Both the position numbers and the translations under genes were made by a program. Below the pieces are notes generated by a model. The model searched no databases. It worked only from the letters and a program-made list of their open reading frames with translations, and was not told where the DNA came from. From Variovorax sp. 54 (GTDB lineage: Bacteria; Pseudomonadota; Gammaproteobacteria; Burkholderiales; Burkholderiaceae_C), in contig NZ_PEFF01000001.1 in NCBI RefSeq assembly GCF_002754375.1, positions 4,481,501-4,545,500 of the forward strand: a DNA stretch of 64,000 nucleotides. Reading direction: 5' to 3'. This document shows positions 54,187-63,253 of the stretch, in pieces. Every line of letters begins with the position of its first letter. The first letter of the stretch is position 1.

Positions 54187-57100
54187 ATGTCCAACCACGG
54201 CAGCGTGCCTGTGCGCACGCGTTCGTCGTCACCATCCGCTGACCGCAGCGCCCTGTGGGCCGAGCTGAGCCAGACGGCGCGGCTGTACCGCCTTGAAGCG
54301 CCGAGCGCGTCGTCGCCCTCCAACAGTGCAGCCCGCGAGAGCATCGATGCCTTGCGCGTGGAAGGCTGGGTGCAGCGCGAGGCGGTGTCTCAGCTGTTCG
54401 AGTTGCGCATCGTGTGCTTGAGCTTGCGTGCGGACCTGGCGCTGTCTTCGCTGATCGATCAGCCGCTGACGCTGGTCACCGTGCTGGCCGATGGCTCGCT
54501 CGCAAAGCGCACAGGATTGATCCGCGCAGTCGAATCACTGGGCTCCGACGGCGGCCTGGCGCGCTACCGCCTGACGCTCGTGCCCTGGCTCTGGCTGGCC
54601 ACCCAGCAGGGCCGCAGCCAGGTCTTCCAGCAACGCAGCGTCGCAGACATCATCGAACGCGTGCTCGCCCCGTATGCCGATGCGGGCAGCTGGGCCTTCT
54701 CCTCCGAGGTGAATGGCTTCCTGGCCGATGCGCCCGTTCGCACCTACTGCACCCAATACCGCGAGAGCGACTTCGACTTCTTCTCGCGCCTGCTGGCCGA
54801 AGAAGGCCTGGCCTGGCGCACCGAGGAAGACGCCAAGGCCCCGATGGGCCACAAGCTCGTCATCTTTTCGTCGAACGACACCCAGCCCGCCGATGCAGGC
54901 TCGCCCGTTCGCTTTCACCGCAAGAGCTCGCAGGAACGCAGCGACGCCGTGCAGGCGCTGGTGCGACGCATGCGCCAGTCGGTCGCTCAGGTTCACCTGA
55001 GCGCCTGGAACGTCGACGGCAAGCGCCAGCTCACAGGCAGCGCGCCCGCGCGCTTTCCGATCGGCGGCAAGAACGCCCCGCGCCTGGAGTACGACGATGT
55101 GCTCGGCCTGAACGACCGCAGCCGCGGCTGGGACACCAACCGCACGCTGGAGCGCTACGCCGCCCTGATGATGGAAGCGGCCGAATGCCGCGCCGACGTG
55201 ATGCTGGGCCACAGCACCGTGCGCACCCTGCGCGCGGGCACGCGCATCGAGATCGATGACGCACCTGCATTGGGCCTACAAACCAAGCCTGCGCTGCTGC
55301 TGGACACCGTCGAACATGTGGGCATCAATAACCTGCCCAAGGACACGGCGGCGTCGATTGCAGCGCAGCTGGGTGAGCTGACGGAACACCTGGTGTTCGA
55401 TCAACCGTGCGCACCCGTGACGGCCGAGTCCGATGTGTTCGGGCTCGTGTCTTCAGCAACGGCAACAAACAACGACATCCACCCGCAGCCCCAGAACCTC
55501 GCCACTGCGCAGGCCCAGGGCTACGCCAACAGCTTCTCGGGCGTGCACGCCCCGCGCCCCTGGCGCCCCGCACTGACCGCAGCCGACGGCGCACGCCTGC
55601 ACGCCAGGCCCACGGCCAGCGGCGTGCACAGTGCCATCGTGGTCGGGCCGTCGGGCGAGACCTCGCCCAATGGTGCCGACGAGCTGTACTGCAACGACCG
55701 CGGCGATGTGCGCGTACGTTTTCATTGGCAGAACAGTTCCAGCGACAACGGCAGCGACAACGGCAGCAACAACGGCGACAGCGCCCAGGACAACCGCAGC
55801 ACCCGCTGGATCCGCGTGGCCCAGCGCCAGGCCGGCCCCGGCATGGGCTGGCAATGGCTGCCGCGCATCGGCCAGGAAGTGCTGGTCAAGTTCGTCGACC
55901 TCGATGTCGACCAGCCCGTCATCGTCGGCGCGCTGTACAACGGCCGTGGCGACGGTGGCATTGCCCCCACGCCCGGCGGCGCATCGCGAGCCGGTGAAAC
56001 CAACGAAGACGTCTTCGCCCAAGCGGGCAACGCCTCGCCCAGCGCCCAGGCTAACCTGGCGGCAGGCCACGCCCCGCCCTGGCACGGCGCCAGCGCCGAC
56101 GACAAGGGTCACCGCAATGCCGCAGCCCTGAGCGGCTTCAAGACCAAGGAGTTCGGCGGCGAGGGCTTCAGCCAGCTGGTGTTCGACGACTCGAACCAGC
56201 AGCTGCGCGTGCAACTGCATGCCAGCACCGCCCACAGCCAGTTGAACCTGGGCCACCTGATCCACCAGGCCGACAACTTCCGGGGCAGCTTCCGCGGCCA
56301 GGGGCTGGAGCTGCGCACCGATGGCTATGCCGCCCTGCGCGGCGGCAAAGGTGTGCTGCTGAGCACCTACCACGGCGCAGGCGGCCAGAAGCTGGAGCCC
56401 GTGGGCGACTTCGCCGCCGGCATGGCGCTTCTCAAGCAGGTGCAGCAGCTGGGGCAGGCCCTGAGTGATGCGGCCAAGACCCACGAGACCGTGCAGCTGG
56501 CCGGGCACATCGGTGCGAACCAGGTGGACGAATCGCAACTGGACAAGGAGCGCGCACCCTACGCCGCGATGCAACACACCGCGAGCGGCATGGTGGACAG
56601 CGATGCGCTCGATGCCGCCTATTCAGATGCTGGAGACAAGGCGGTAGAAACTGGCAACGACAAGGTGCCGCACACGAGCGACGCCGTGGTCGCGCTCGCC
56701 GCACGCGGCGGTTTGGCGATGGTCGCAGGACAGCAGCTGCAGATCGTGAGCGGCGAGACCGCCACGCTGGCCAGCGGCGGCGACATCAACCTGGCGCTGG
56801 CCGACGTGCTGCGCGTGCACAGCGGCCAAGCCATCGGGGTGCTGGCCGGCGCGCAGAAGGCCGATGCCGAAGCGGGCCTGTCGGTCATTGCAGGCAACGA
56901 CGACCTGGACTTCCAGGCGCAGCACGACGAGCTGCGCATCCTAGCCCAGCAGGCACTGAAGATCGCGAGCACCGACCAGGCGGTGGAGTTCGCGGCCAAG
57001 AAGAAGATCCGCATTGCGACGGCGCAAGGCGCGTCGATCACGCTGGAGGACGGCAACATCACCTTCGAGGCGCCGGGGAAGATCACGTATCACGCGGTGC

Positions 57101-57222
57101 AGCGGAAGCTGGCCGGTCCGGTGCAGAAGAGCTATCCGCTGCCGGCGTTTCCCAAGAGCATTTGCGTGGCGTGCCTCTTGAAGTCGCTCAAGTCGGCGCC
57201 GGCCTTCACCCAGGTGGAGTAA
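54187..57222 (+). CDS. vgrG: Type VI secretion spike protein VgrG (TssI)
   Basis: Trimeric spike of the type VI secretion system, 1011 residues. It has the gp27-like domain (residues about 15-390, with VEGWVQREAVSQLFELRIVC and TYCTQYRESDFDFFSRLLAEEG), the gp5 OB fold (VVGPSGETSPNGADELYCND and WLPRIGQEVLVKFVDLDVDQ) and a Vgr-related/DUF2345 C-terminal domain (QQLQIVSGETATLASGGDIN). A 12-residue Ser-Asp-Asn-Gly repeat (residues 519-530) is inserted in the OB fold. No toxin domain is fused; cargo is encoded downstream. The start has GGGGAG upstream. It is an orphan vgrG as no tss structural gene is in the window. Confidence 0.94.
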   Translation: MSNHGSVPVRTRSSSPSADRSALWAELSQTARLYRLEAPSASSPSNSAARESIDALRVEGWVQREAVSQLFELRIVCLSLRADLALSSLIDQPLTLVTVLADGSLAKRTGLIRAVESLGSDGGLARYRLTLVPWLWLATQQGRSQVFQQRSVADIIERVLAPYADAGSWAFSSEVNGFLADAPVRTYCTQYRESDFDFFSRLLAEEGLAWRTEEDAKAPMGHKLVIFSSNDTQPADAGSPVRFHRKSSQERSDAVQALVRRMRQSVAQVHLSAWNVDGKRQLTGSAPARFPIGGKNAPRLEYDDVLGLNDRSRGWDTNRTLERYAALMMEAAECRADVMLGHSTVRTLRAGTRIEIDDAPALGLQTKPALLLDTVEHVGINNLPKDTAASIAAQLGELTEHLVFDQPCAPVTAESDVFGLVSSATATNNDIHPQPQNLATAQAQGYANSFSGVHAPRPWRPALTAADGARLHARPTASGVHSAIVVGPSGETSPNGADELYCNDRGDVRVRFHWQNSSSDNGSDNGSNNGDSAQDNRSTRWIRVAQRQAGPGMGWQWLPRIGQEVLVKFVDLDVDQPVIVGALYNGRGDGGIAPTPGGASRAGETNEDVFAQAGNASPSAQANLAAGHAPPWHGASADDKGHRNAAALSGFKTKEFGGEGFSQLVFDDSNQQLRVQLHASTAHSQLNLGHLIHQADNFRGSFRGQGLELRTDGYAALRGGKGVLLSTYHGAGGQKLEPVGDFAAGMALLKQVQQLGQALSDAAKTHETVQLAGHIGANQVDESQLDKERAPYAAMQHTASGMVDSDALDAAYSDAGDKAVETGNDKVPHTSDAVVALAARGGLAMVAGQQLQIVSGETATLASGGDINLALADVLRVHSGQAIGVLAGAQKADAEAGLSVIAGNDDLDFQAQHDELRILAQQALKIASTDQAVEFAAKKKIRIATAQGASITLEDGNITFEAPGKITYHAVQRKLAGPVQKSYPLPAFPKSICVACLLKSLKSAPAFTQVE
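55741..55776 (+). repeat. 12-nt tandem repeat in vgrG
   Basis: Three copies of AGCGACAACGGC (the third has one change) encode Ser-Asp/Asn-Asn-Gly units in a loop of the gp5 OB fold. Such repeats can change in copy number by slippage. Confidence 0.75.
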
Positions 57223-57228
57223 CGCAAG

Positions 57229-58071
57229 ATGAACCTGATCGACAAGCACGCGCCCGGATGGATCGATGCCCTGTTTGCGGACGATGGCCCTCTTGCCTCG
57301 GGTCCCGAGGGGTTTCGCTACGCCTTGATCGATTGCGCCTTCGCTCCGCAATGCCATCAGCTGCTCAAGAGTCACCTCGGCTCCGGCTCTTTGCGGTCGC
57401 TCTACGAGAACATGCCCGGCGCTTCGGACGAGGCGATCCGGCATTCGCCGGTGCTGCTGAACATCGACGCCGTCGAGCGACCCTTGCTCGATCGTGTGCT
57501 GCAGCTGACGAATGGCTTGCCGATGCTCAGCTTCATCTGCTCGGTCGAACCGCTCGAATCGCTGTTCGAACGCCTGAGCCCCTGGTGCATCGTGAATGCG
57601 GACGGACAGTATTTCGTGCTGCGCTTTCCCGACACGCGCCGCCTGCCGGATGTGCTGGCCGCGCTGTCACCGTTGCAGCAGACGGCGTTCTGCGGTCCCG
57701 GCACCACGTGGCATTTCCGTCGGCGCGACGCGAGCTGGAGCACTTTCCTTGCATCCGGGCAAACGGCCGCTTCCATGTCGCTGCCTCCATGCGCACCGGT
57801 ACTCGATGGTGATCAATGCGCGGCGCTCATTGCCGGCAGCGAAGCGGACGAGATGGTCGCGAACCTGCTGCAGCTCTCGCCAGCCTACGAAGCGAAGCAT
57901 TCGCCCTCGGCCTTGCACGCGCTTGCGACATGCGGGATCGCCGAAGCCAACGCCATGCAGTTCGACACGGTGGCGCAACGGATGAGACTGTGCGAGGTGT
58001 TTTGGCAGCAGCCCGAACTCAGCCGAAGCGGTCGCCCGGACCATGACGCGCTGCGCGCCTTGATGGCCTAG
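57229..58071 (+). CDS. DUF4123 adaptor/chaperone for a T6SS effector
   Basis: Cytoplasmic loading protein (Tap/Tec type), 280 residues. The DUF4123 domain covers about residues 20-150, with YALIDCAFAPQCHQLLKSH, an ENMPGASDEAIRHSPVLLNI stretch and PLLDRVLQLTNGLPMLSFICS. Proteins of this family bind a specific effector and place it on the matching VgrG tip. It begins six bases after vgrG and precedes the immunity and effector genes, the standard order, so it most likely serves the phospholipase encoded at 59679. Confidence 0.9.
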   Translation: MNLIDKHAPGWIDALFADDGPLASGPEGFRYALIDCAFAPQCHQLLKSHLGSGSLRSLYENMPGASDEAIRHSPVLLNIDAVERPLLDRVLQLTNGLPMLSFICSVEPLESLFERLSPWCIVNADGQYFVLRFPDTRRLPDVLAALSPLQQTAFCGPGTTWHFRRRDASWSTFLASGQTAASMSLPPCAPVLDGDQCAALIAGSEADEMVANLLQLSPAYEAKHSPSALHALATCGIAEANAMQFDTVAQRMRLCEVFWQQPELSRSGRPDHDALRALMA

Positions 58072-58101
58072 CGCATCCATAGCAGCAGGAACAACAAACA
58101 G

Positions 58102-58854
58102 ATGCTTCTCAAGAACTGGCTTCTTCCTCTCGTACTTCTTGCATCCCTGGCTGTGACAGGGTGTGCCATCGGTCGTGCTGACACGGTTCCAGCGTCGGTC
58201 AGCGGCGTCAACTACACCGACCAGGACATTCACTACCGGCTGTTCGACCCCAAGGATCCGAAGCAGACCACACTTGCCTCCGAAGACATTGGCCCATTTG
58301 CCGCCGGAGGCGTGATCTGCTGCTACGAAGTACCGAAGAACTGGACGCCTGGCATCCAGGTCGGAGTGATCTTGCAGAGCTACGACAACAACGCGCGCGA
58401 CTATCGGCCGCGCCAGAACTTCATCGTTGATCTGCCGCCGTACGACAAGAGTGGCAAGGCGGGAGATGTGTGGTTCATCAACTATCCAGATGGAACAGTG
58501 GGCGTGGTCTCGACGGCATACCGGCCCAACGGCGACGAGTGGCCTGGGAAGATCAAGGGATGGCCCAAGCCTTCTGTGGCTTTTCAGCGGGAGTTGTGGG
58601 AGAGGGATATGAGGTTGGCACAGGAAGGGTTGACGTCGAGCACAAGTTCGCTGCAAAGACTGAAGAATGACCCGAAAAAGTACCTGAGGGAAGAGTGGGA
58701 TTGGCTCTCAAAGAGCCATGCATTCAGGCACAAACTAAAGCCATTCTCAGGGCCAGACGATCCCGCATTCTTTGCAGAGGAAAAAGAAACGACGGAGAGG
58801 CTCGTGGCGTGGCAGCAAGAGAAGATCGACCGCCTAATGAAGATAAAGCCATGA
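58102..58854 (+). CDS. DUF3304 lipoprotein, probable Tli immunity protein (copy 1)
   Basis: Lipoprotein of 250 residues: signal peptide NWLLPLVLLASLAVTGC with a lipobox ending at Cys21, then the DUF3304 domain (VSGVNYTDQDIHYRLFDP, GGVICCYEVPKNWTPGIQ and VVSTAYRPNGDEWPGKIKG). DUF3304 lipoproteins stand beside DUF2235 lipases in T6SS islands and are thought to be periplasmic immunity proteins against Tle1 toxins. The C-terminal about 80 residues are more charged and less like copy 2. It starts 30 nt after the adaptor gene with CAGGAAC upstream. Confidence 0.83.
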   Translation: MLLKNWLLPLVLLASLAVTGCAIGRADTVPASVSGVNYTDQDIHYRLFDPKDPKQTTLASEDIGPFAAGGVICCYEVPKNWTPGIQVGVILQSYDNNARDYRPRQNFIVDLPPYDKSGKAGDVWFINYPDGTVGVVSTAYRPNGDEWPGKIKGWPKPSVAFQRELWERDMRLAQEGLTSSTSSLQRLKNDPKKYLREEWDWLSKSHAFRHKLKPFSGPDDPAFFAEEKETTERLVAWQQEKIDRLMKIKP

Positions 58855-58929
58855 CCATGCTTTCCGAACAACACTGCAAAGAAGCGCCTCGCGCTTTTCG
58901 TACTTAGCTTGTCGCAACAGGAACGACAG

Positions 58930-59682
58930 ATGATTCTCAGAAATTGGCTACTTCCCTTCGCGCTTCTTGCATCACTGACCACCAGTGGTTGTGCTCTAGG
59001 CCGCGCCGACACGGTTCCGGCCTCGGTCAGCGGCGTCAACTACACCGACCAGGACATCCGCTATCGGCTGTTCGATCCTAAGGATCCGAAGCAGACCGCG
59101 GTCGCTTCCGAGGAGATCGGTCCGTTTGCCGCAGGAGGCGTGATCTGTTGCTACAACGTGCCGAAGACCTGGGCACCTGGCATCCAGGTGGGCGTGGTCC
59201 TGCAGAGCTACGACAACAAGGCGCGCGACTATCGACCGCGCCAGACCTTCATCGTCGATCTACCGCCCTACGACAAGAGTGGCAAGGCGGGGGATGTGTG
59301 GTTCATCAACTATCCAGATGGCACGGTGGGGGTGGTTTCGACCGCGTACCGACCCAACGGCGACGAGTGGCCTGGGAAGATCAAGGGTTGGCCCAAGCCT
59401 TCTTTGGCCTTTCAACGGGAGTTGTGGGAGCGGGATATGAAGTTGGCGCGAGAGGCTCTGGAAGCTGACCAAAGATCTCTGGATGAACTCCGAAAAGATC
59501 CCCAAAGGTACCTTGAGAGAACATGGAATAGGCTAGCAAATAGCTATGCCTTTCGAGAAAAACTCAAGCCGTTTTCTGGACCAGAAGATCCTGCATTCTT
59601 CGAGGACCGGAAGACCGCTTTGGAAAAGTTGGTGGCCTGGAATCAAGAGAAGGTTGATCGACTGATGCAGATCAAGCCATGA
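58930..59682 (+). CDS. DUF3304 lipoprotein, probable Tli immunity protein (copy 2)
   Basis: Lipoprotein of 250 residues, a tandem duplicate of the preceding gene. The signal peptide is ILRNWLLPFALLASLTTSGC. The middle (residues about 24-170) is nearly identical to copy 1, while the last 80 residues (LEADQRSLDELRKDPQRYLE and on) have diverged apart from a shared PFSGPEDPAFF block. ATG 58930 aligns with copy 1 and follows an equivalent AACAGGAACGACAG leader; the frame from 58909 is an alternative. It overlaps the effector gene by four bases (ATGA), so it is the copy most tightly coupled to the toxin. Confidence 0.83.
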   Translation: MILRNWLLPFALLASLTTSGCALGRADTVPASVSGVNYTDQDIRYRLFDPKDPKQTAVASEEIGPFAAGGVICCYNVPKTWAPGIQVGVVLQSYDNKARDYRPRQTFIVDLPPYDKSGKAGDVWFINYPDGTVGVVSTAYRPNGDEWPGKIKGWPKPSLAFQRELWERDMKLAREALEADQRSLDELRKDPQRYLERTWNRLANSYAFREKLKPFSGPEDPAFFEDRKTALEKLVAWNQEKVDRLMQIKP

Positions 59683-61730
59683 CCGCGCAGCTTGTAAGGC
59701 CGATCGACGAGGTGGTATTTTCAGATCCATCGAATCGAGAGATTTTTTTTGGAGCGGAGAGCGAGTCGATTCGAGAAAATTACGAAGTCAAACGCGAGCT
59801 TCGGCCTATAGGTCAGCCGGGAAAGTCCTGCGACGTGAACCTCTTCATGGGCTTCTTCTTCGACGGTACGCGAAACAACTACGACCGCAGCACCAAGGAG
59901 AAGGACCAAACGTACTCCAACGTCGCGCGCTTGTACGGCGCTTATCCGGGTCAGAGCGTGCCTGGGGTGCCAGCCGACCCCGAGGCGCAGTGGACCACCA
60001 ACCCCGACAACTACCAGCACTTCTTCAAGGTGTACGTTCCGGGCGTGGGAACGCCCTTCTTGCAGGTGAATGACAGCGGCACTGGCAAGGATGCGCTGCT
60101 GGGCAATGCCACGGCACTCTACGGCGAGCGCCGCATCCTGTGGGCGTTGGCGCAGGCGCTCAACTGCGTCTACCGCTATCTCACCCGAAGCGGCAATGGA
60201 CCAGGACTGTTCTCCTCCGAAGAAGTGCTGAAGTTTTGCGAGGCTTTCGACCTCGGACGCGAGGAACTGCTGGAGGCAGGCAAAGGTCCTGCCGACCGGC
60301 GTCAACGCGAGAACAAGAATCGCCGCACGCTAGAGGCGATGCTCAACAAGCTGCACGATTCGGTCAAGCCGCACATGATCGACCCCGAGACCGGCCAGTG
60401 CAGCAAGATCGACCCGGGTCGGGTGCAACGCATCTTCGTCAGCGCATTCGGCTTTTCGCGGGGAGCAGCCGAGGCACGGGTCTTCGTCAACTGGTTCCTG
60501 GCGATGTGCCAGATTGATGCTGAACTTCGCGGGCAGACTGGGCCGACGCTGGCCTCGTTCCCGGTGACCTTCGACTTCCTGGGATTGTTCGATACGGTCG
60601 CGTCGGTCGGTGTAGCGGCCTCGTCGCTGTTCGCCGATGGGCATGGCGGATGGGCCGATGCGGACGCCTCGATGCGCATTCCAGCCGACGTGCATTGTCT
60701 GCACATCGTGGCCGCGCACGAGTTTCGCCGCAGCTTTCCGTCTGATTCCGTTCACGTCGGCAATACGTTGCCGACGAGGTGCCGGGAATGGGTGTGTCCG
60801 GGCATGCACTCGGACATTGGGGGGGGCTACATGCCGAAGGAGCAAGGAAAGGGCATTGATCCAGCGGGTGATGACATGCTCTCGCGCATTTCCCTGGCAA
60901 TGATGTATCAAGAGGCTCGAGTGCTGGGCGTGCCCCTCAAACTGGAGCTGGCACGCCCAGTCATCCAGAAGCAATTCATGGTCGCCAAGGACCTGATCCG
61001 AGATTTCAACGCCTACCTTGCCGTATGCCGGGTCAAGGAAGGCATGCTGCGCGATGTCATGGCAGAGCAGCGCAAGCTGTTCATCCTGTGGCGCAAGTCC
61101 TGGGCTGGTCACGCGGCCACGATGCCGTTCGTCTTGCGCGCTTCGGAGGCAGACCGGGCGGACCTCAAGTCGGCCGACGAGCAGTTCGTCAAGGAAGTGA
61201 AGGACTTCGAAGCCTGGCTCAAGAAAAAGAAGCGGATCAGCGGTCGGAACAGCCCGGACGGCACACCGCGCGAAGTCGACAACGTGCCCGGCATCGATTC
61301 GGAGCGGGTCGGCGAGTGGGGGCGCATCGAGCCGTACTGGAACGAGCCGGTGCTCACCAGCAAGCTGTTCGAAGACCGTGTGCACGATTCGCATGCATGG
61401 TTCAAGCTCACTGGCCCCGAGGCGGCCGAGTTCAAGGCGCAGCTCGAAAAATTGGTGGCCCGCAAGAAAAAGGCGGACGAGGCACGCACGGGGATCGATC
61501 CCCCCAGGGGTGGAACACCGGCCGGGCTGACGCGCCGCCAGGAGCGATGGGTCAACCTGTACCTGACCACGGGCGAGTACGCGCCTGATTTCACGGAAGG
61601 GCGCGAATGGTACGCATGGGGTGCCGGCTACTTGCGCTATCGCCGTGTGTATGCGGGCGCGGACGAGACACGGCTGACTCAGAACCGTCGACCGGCTGAA
61701 AGGGAGTCACCGGAGCCAATGACGGCCTGA
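59679..61730 (+). CDS. tle1: T6SS phospholipase effector of the DUF2235 (Tle1) family
   Basis: Antibacterial lipase-type effector, 683 residues, delivered by VgrG to the periplasm of rivals. DUF2235 motifs are LFMGFFFDGTRNNYDRS near residue 52, the nucleophile elbow AFGFSRGAAEARVF with Ser260 (G-F-S-R-G), FDFLGLFDTVASVG with the likely catalytic Asp and GMHSDIGGGYMP with the His. Tle1 enzymes have phospholipase A2 activity; here activity is inferred from the motifs. A charged C-terminal part (about 500-683) may bind the adaptor or spike. The start overlaps the immunity gene (ATGA). A bidirectional terminator follows. Confidence 0.9.
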   Translation: MTAQLVRPIDEVVFSDPSNREIFFGAESESIRENYEVKRELRPIGQPGKSCDVNLFMGFFFDGTRNNYDRSTKEKDQTYSNVARLYGAYPGQSVPGVPADPEAQWTTNPDNYQHFFKVYVPGVGTPFLQVNDSGTGKDALLGNATALYGERRILWALAQALNCVYRYLTRSGNGPGLFSSEEVLKFCEAFDLGREELLEAGKGPADRRQRENKNRRTLEAMLNKLHDSVKPHMIDPETGQCSKIDPGRVQRIFVSAFGFSRGAAEARVFVNWFLAMCQIDAELRGQTGPTLASFPVTFDFLGLFDTVASVGVAASSLFADGHGGWADADASMRIPADVHCLHIVAAHEFRRSFPSDSVHVGNTLPTRCREWVCPGMHSDIGGGYMPKEQGKGIDPAGDDMLSRISLAMMYQEARVLGVPLKLELARPVIQKQFMVAKDLIRDFNAYLAVCRVKEGMLRDVMAEQRKLFILWRKSWAGHAATMPFVLRASEADRADLKSADEQFVKEVKDFEAWLKKKKRISGRNSPDGTPREVDNVPGIDSERVGEWGRIEPYWNEPVLTSKLFEDRVHDSHAWFKLTGPEAAEFKAQLEKLVARKKKADEARTGIDPPRGGTPAGLTRRQERWVNLYLTTGEYAPDFTEGREWYAWGAGYLRYRRVYAGADETRLTQNRRPAERESPEPMTA

Positions 61731-61733
61731 TGC

Positions 61734-61764
61734 GAACGGCAGGGCGGTGTCCTGCCGTTCCTTC
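61734..61764. terminator. Bidirectional terminator between convergent genes
   Basis: A perfect 10-bp stem GAACGGCAGG/CCTGCCGTTC (61734-61743 with 61751-61760) and 7-nt loop lie between the effector stop and the dehydrogenase stop. The U-tract is weak. Confidence 0.7.
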
Positions 61765-61766
61765 GT

Positions 61767-63218
61767 TCAGAACGGATAGTGCCGAGGCGTCGTCTGGACG
61801 GTAATCCACCGCAGCTCCGTGAACGCTTCGACCCCGGCCCGCCCCCCAAAGCGCCCGTACCCCGACGACTTGACGCCTCCAAACGGCATCTGCGCCTCGT
61901 CATGCACCGTCGGCCCGTTGACATGGCAGATCCCCGCCTCGATGCGTTGCGCCACGTTCCACGCACGCGCCACATCGCGCCCGAACACCGCGGACGACAA
62001 GCCGAACTCGTTGTCGTTGGCCACTGCCACGGCCTCTTCAACGCCGTTCACGCGCACGACCGCCTTCACCGGCCCGAACGACTCCTCGCGGTAGATGTCC
62101 ATGGCAGGCGTGACGTGGTCGAGCACAGTGGCGGGCATCAGCGTGTTCTGCGCCTTGCCCCCGCACACGAGCACCGCGCCCTTGGCGAGCGCATCGTCGA
62201 TCAGTGCATTGCAGCGCGTAACGGTGCTCATGTCGACCACCGAGCCCAGCACGACAGGGCCTTCACGCGGGTCACCCAGTGGCAGGGCCTTTGCGCGGGC
62301 GGCGAACTTGGAAACGAACTCGTCGGCGACGGCGTTGTCGACGACGAGGCGCTCGGTCGACATGCAGATCTGCCCCGAGTTGGCGAAGGCGCCGAAGATC
62401 GCGCCGTTCACGGCCGCGTCGATGTCGGCGTCGTCCAGCACCACGAAGGGCGCCTTGCCGCCGAGTTCGAGCACGGCGGGTTTCAGGTACGTGGCACAGG
62501 TCTGCGCGATGAGGCGGCCCACGCGCGTGGAGCCGGTGAAGTTGACGCGCCGCACCGCCGGGTGCGCGACCATGACCTCGACCACGGCGCCGGCATCGGC
62601 CGGCGCGTTGGTCACGAAGTTGACCGTGCCCTTGGGCAGGCCGGCCTCGGCCAGCGCTTCGATGATGAGCGCGTGCGTCTCGGGGCACAGCTCGGAGCCC
62701 TTGAGCACGACGGTGTTGCCGCAGGCCAGCGGCGTGGCGATGGCGCGCGTGGCCAGGATCACGGGGGCGTTCCACGGCGCGATGCCCAGCACCACGCCGG
62801 CGGCCTGCCGCACGCCCATGGCAAGGCTGCCGGGCACGTCGGACGGAATGACTTCGCCGGCGATCTGCGTGGTGAGCGACGCGGCCTCGGTGAGGATGCC
62901 GGCCGCGAGGTGCACGTTGAAGCCCGCCCACAGCGCCGAGGCGCCGGTCTCGCGGGCCATGGCCTGCACGAAGGCGTCGGCGCGCGCTTCGAGCGCATGT
63001 GCGGCCTTCAGCAGCAGGGCACGGCGTTCGTTGGGGCCGGTCTGCGACCAGGTGGCGAAGGCGCGATGGGCGGCGTCGACTGCAGCGACTGCGTCCGCGG
63101 GCGTGGCCGCGGGGGCGCGTGTGGCGATGCCGCCGTCCAGCGGGTTGCGGCGCTCGAAGGTCTTGCCGCCGGTGGCGGCGCGGCGTTCGCCGTCGATGAA
63201 CATGGAGATGTCGGTCAT
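61767..63218 (-). CDS. Aromatic-type aldehyde dehydrogenase
   Basis: NAD(P)-dependent aldehyde dehydrogenase, 483 residues. The N-terminal IAPWNAPVILATRAI and NTVVLKGSELCPETH bind the cofactor, LELGGKAPFVVLDDADID holds the catalytic Glu, and FANSGQICMSTERL holds the catalytic Cys. The end FGGVKSSGYGRFGGRAG is typical of salicylaldehyde/vanillin dehydrogenases, which the sequence resembles most. It likely oxidises an aromatic aldehyde to its acid. It runs co-directionally downstream of livF-livG, so the operon may import and degrade an aromatic or branched compound; this is inference. Confidence 0.9.
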   Translation of the reverse strand: MTDISMFIDGERRAATGGKTFERRNPLDGGIATRAPAATPADAVAAVDAAHRAFATWSQTGPNERRALLLKAAHALEARADAFVQAMARETGASALWAGFNVHLAAGILTEAASLTTQIAGEVIPSDVPGSLAMGVRQAAGVVLGIAPWNAPVILATRAIATPLACGNTVVLKGSELCPETHALIIEALAEAGLPKGTVNFVTNAPADAGAVVEVMVAHPAVRRVNFTGSTRVGRLIAQTCATYLKPAVLELGGKAPFVVLDDADIDAAVNGAIFGAFANSGQICMSTERLVVDNAVADEFVSKFAARAKALPLGDPREGPVVLGSVVDMSTVTRCNALIDDALAKGAVLVCGGKAQNTLMPATVLDHVTPAMDIYREESFGPVKAVVRVNGVEEAVAVANDNEFGLSSAVFGRDVARAWNVAQRIEAGICHVNGPTVHDEAQMPFGGVKSSGYGRFGGRAGVEAFTELRWITVQTTPRHYPF

Positions 63219-63253
63219 GGGTGTCCTTTGCGAAAGAAGAGGAAGAGGGGTGT

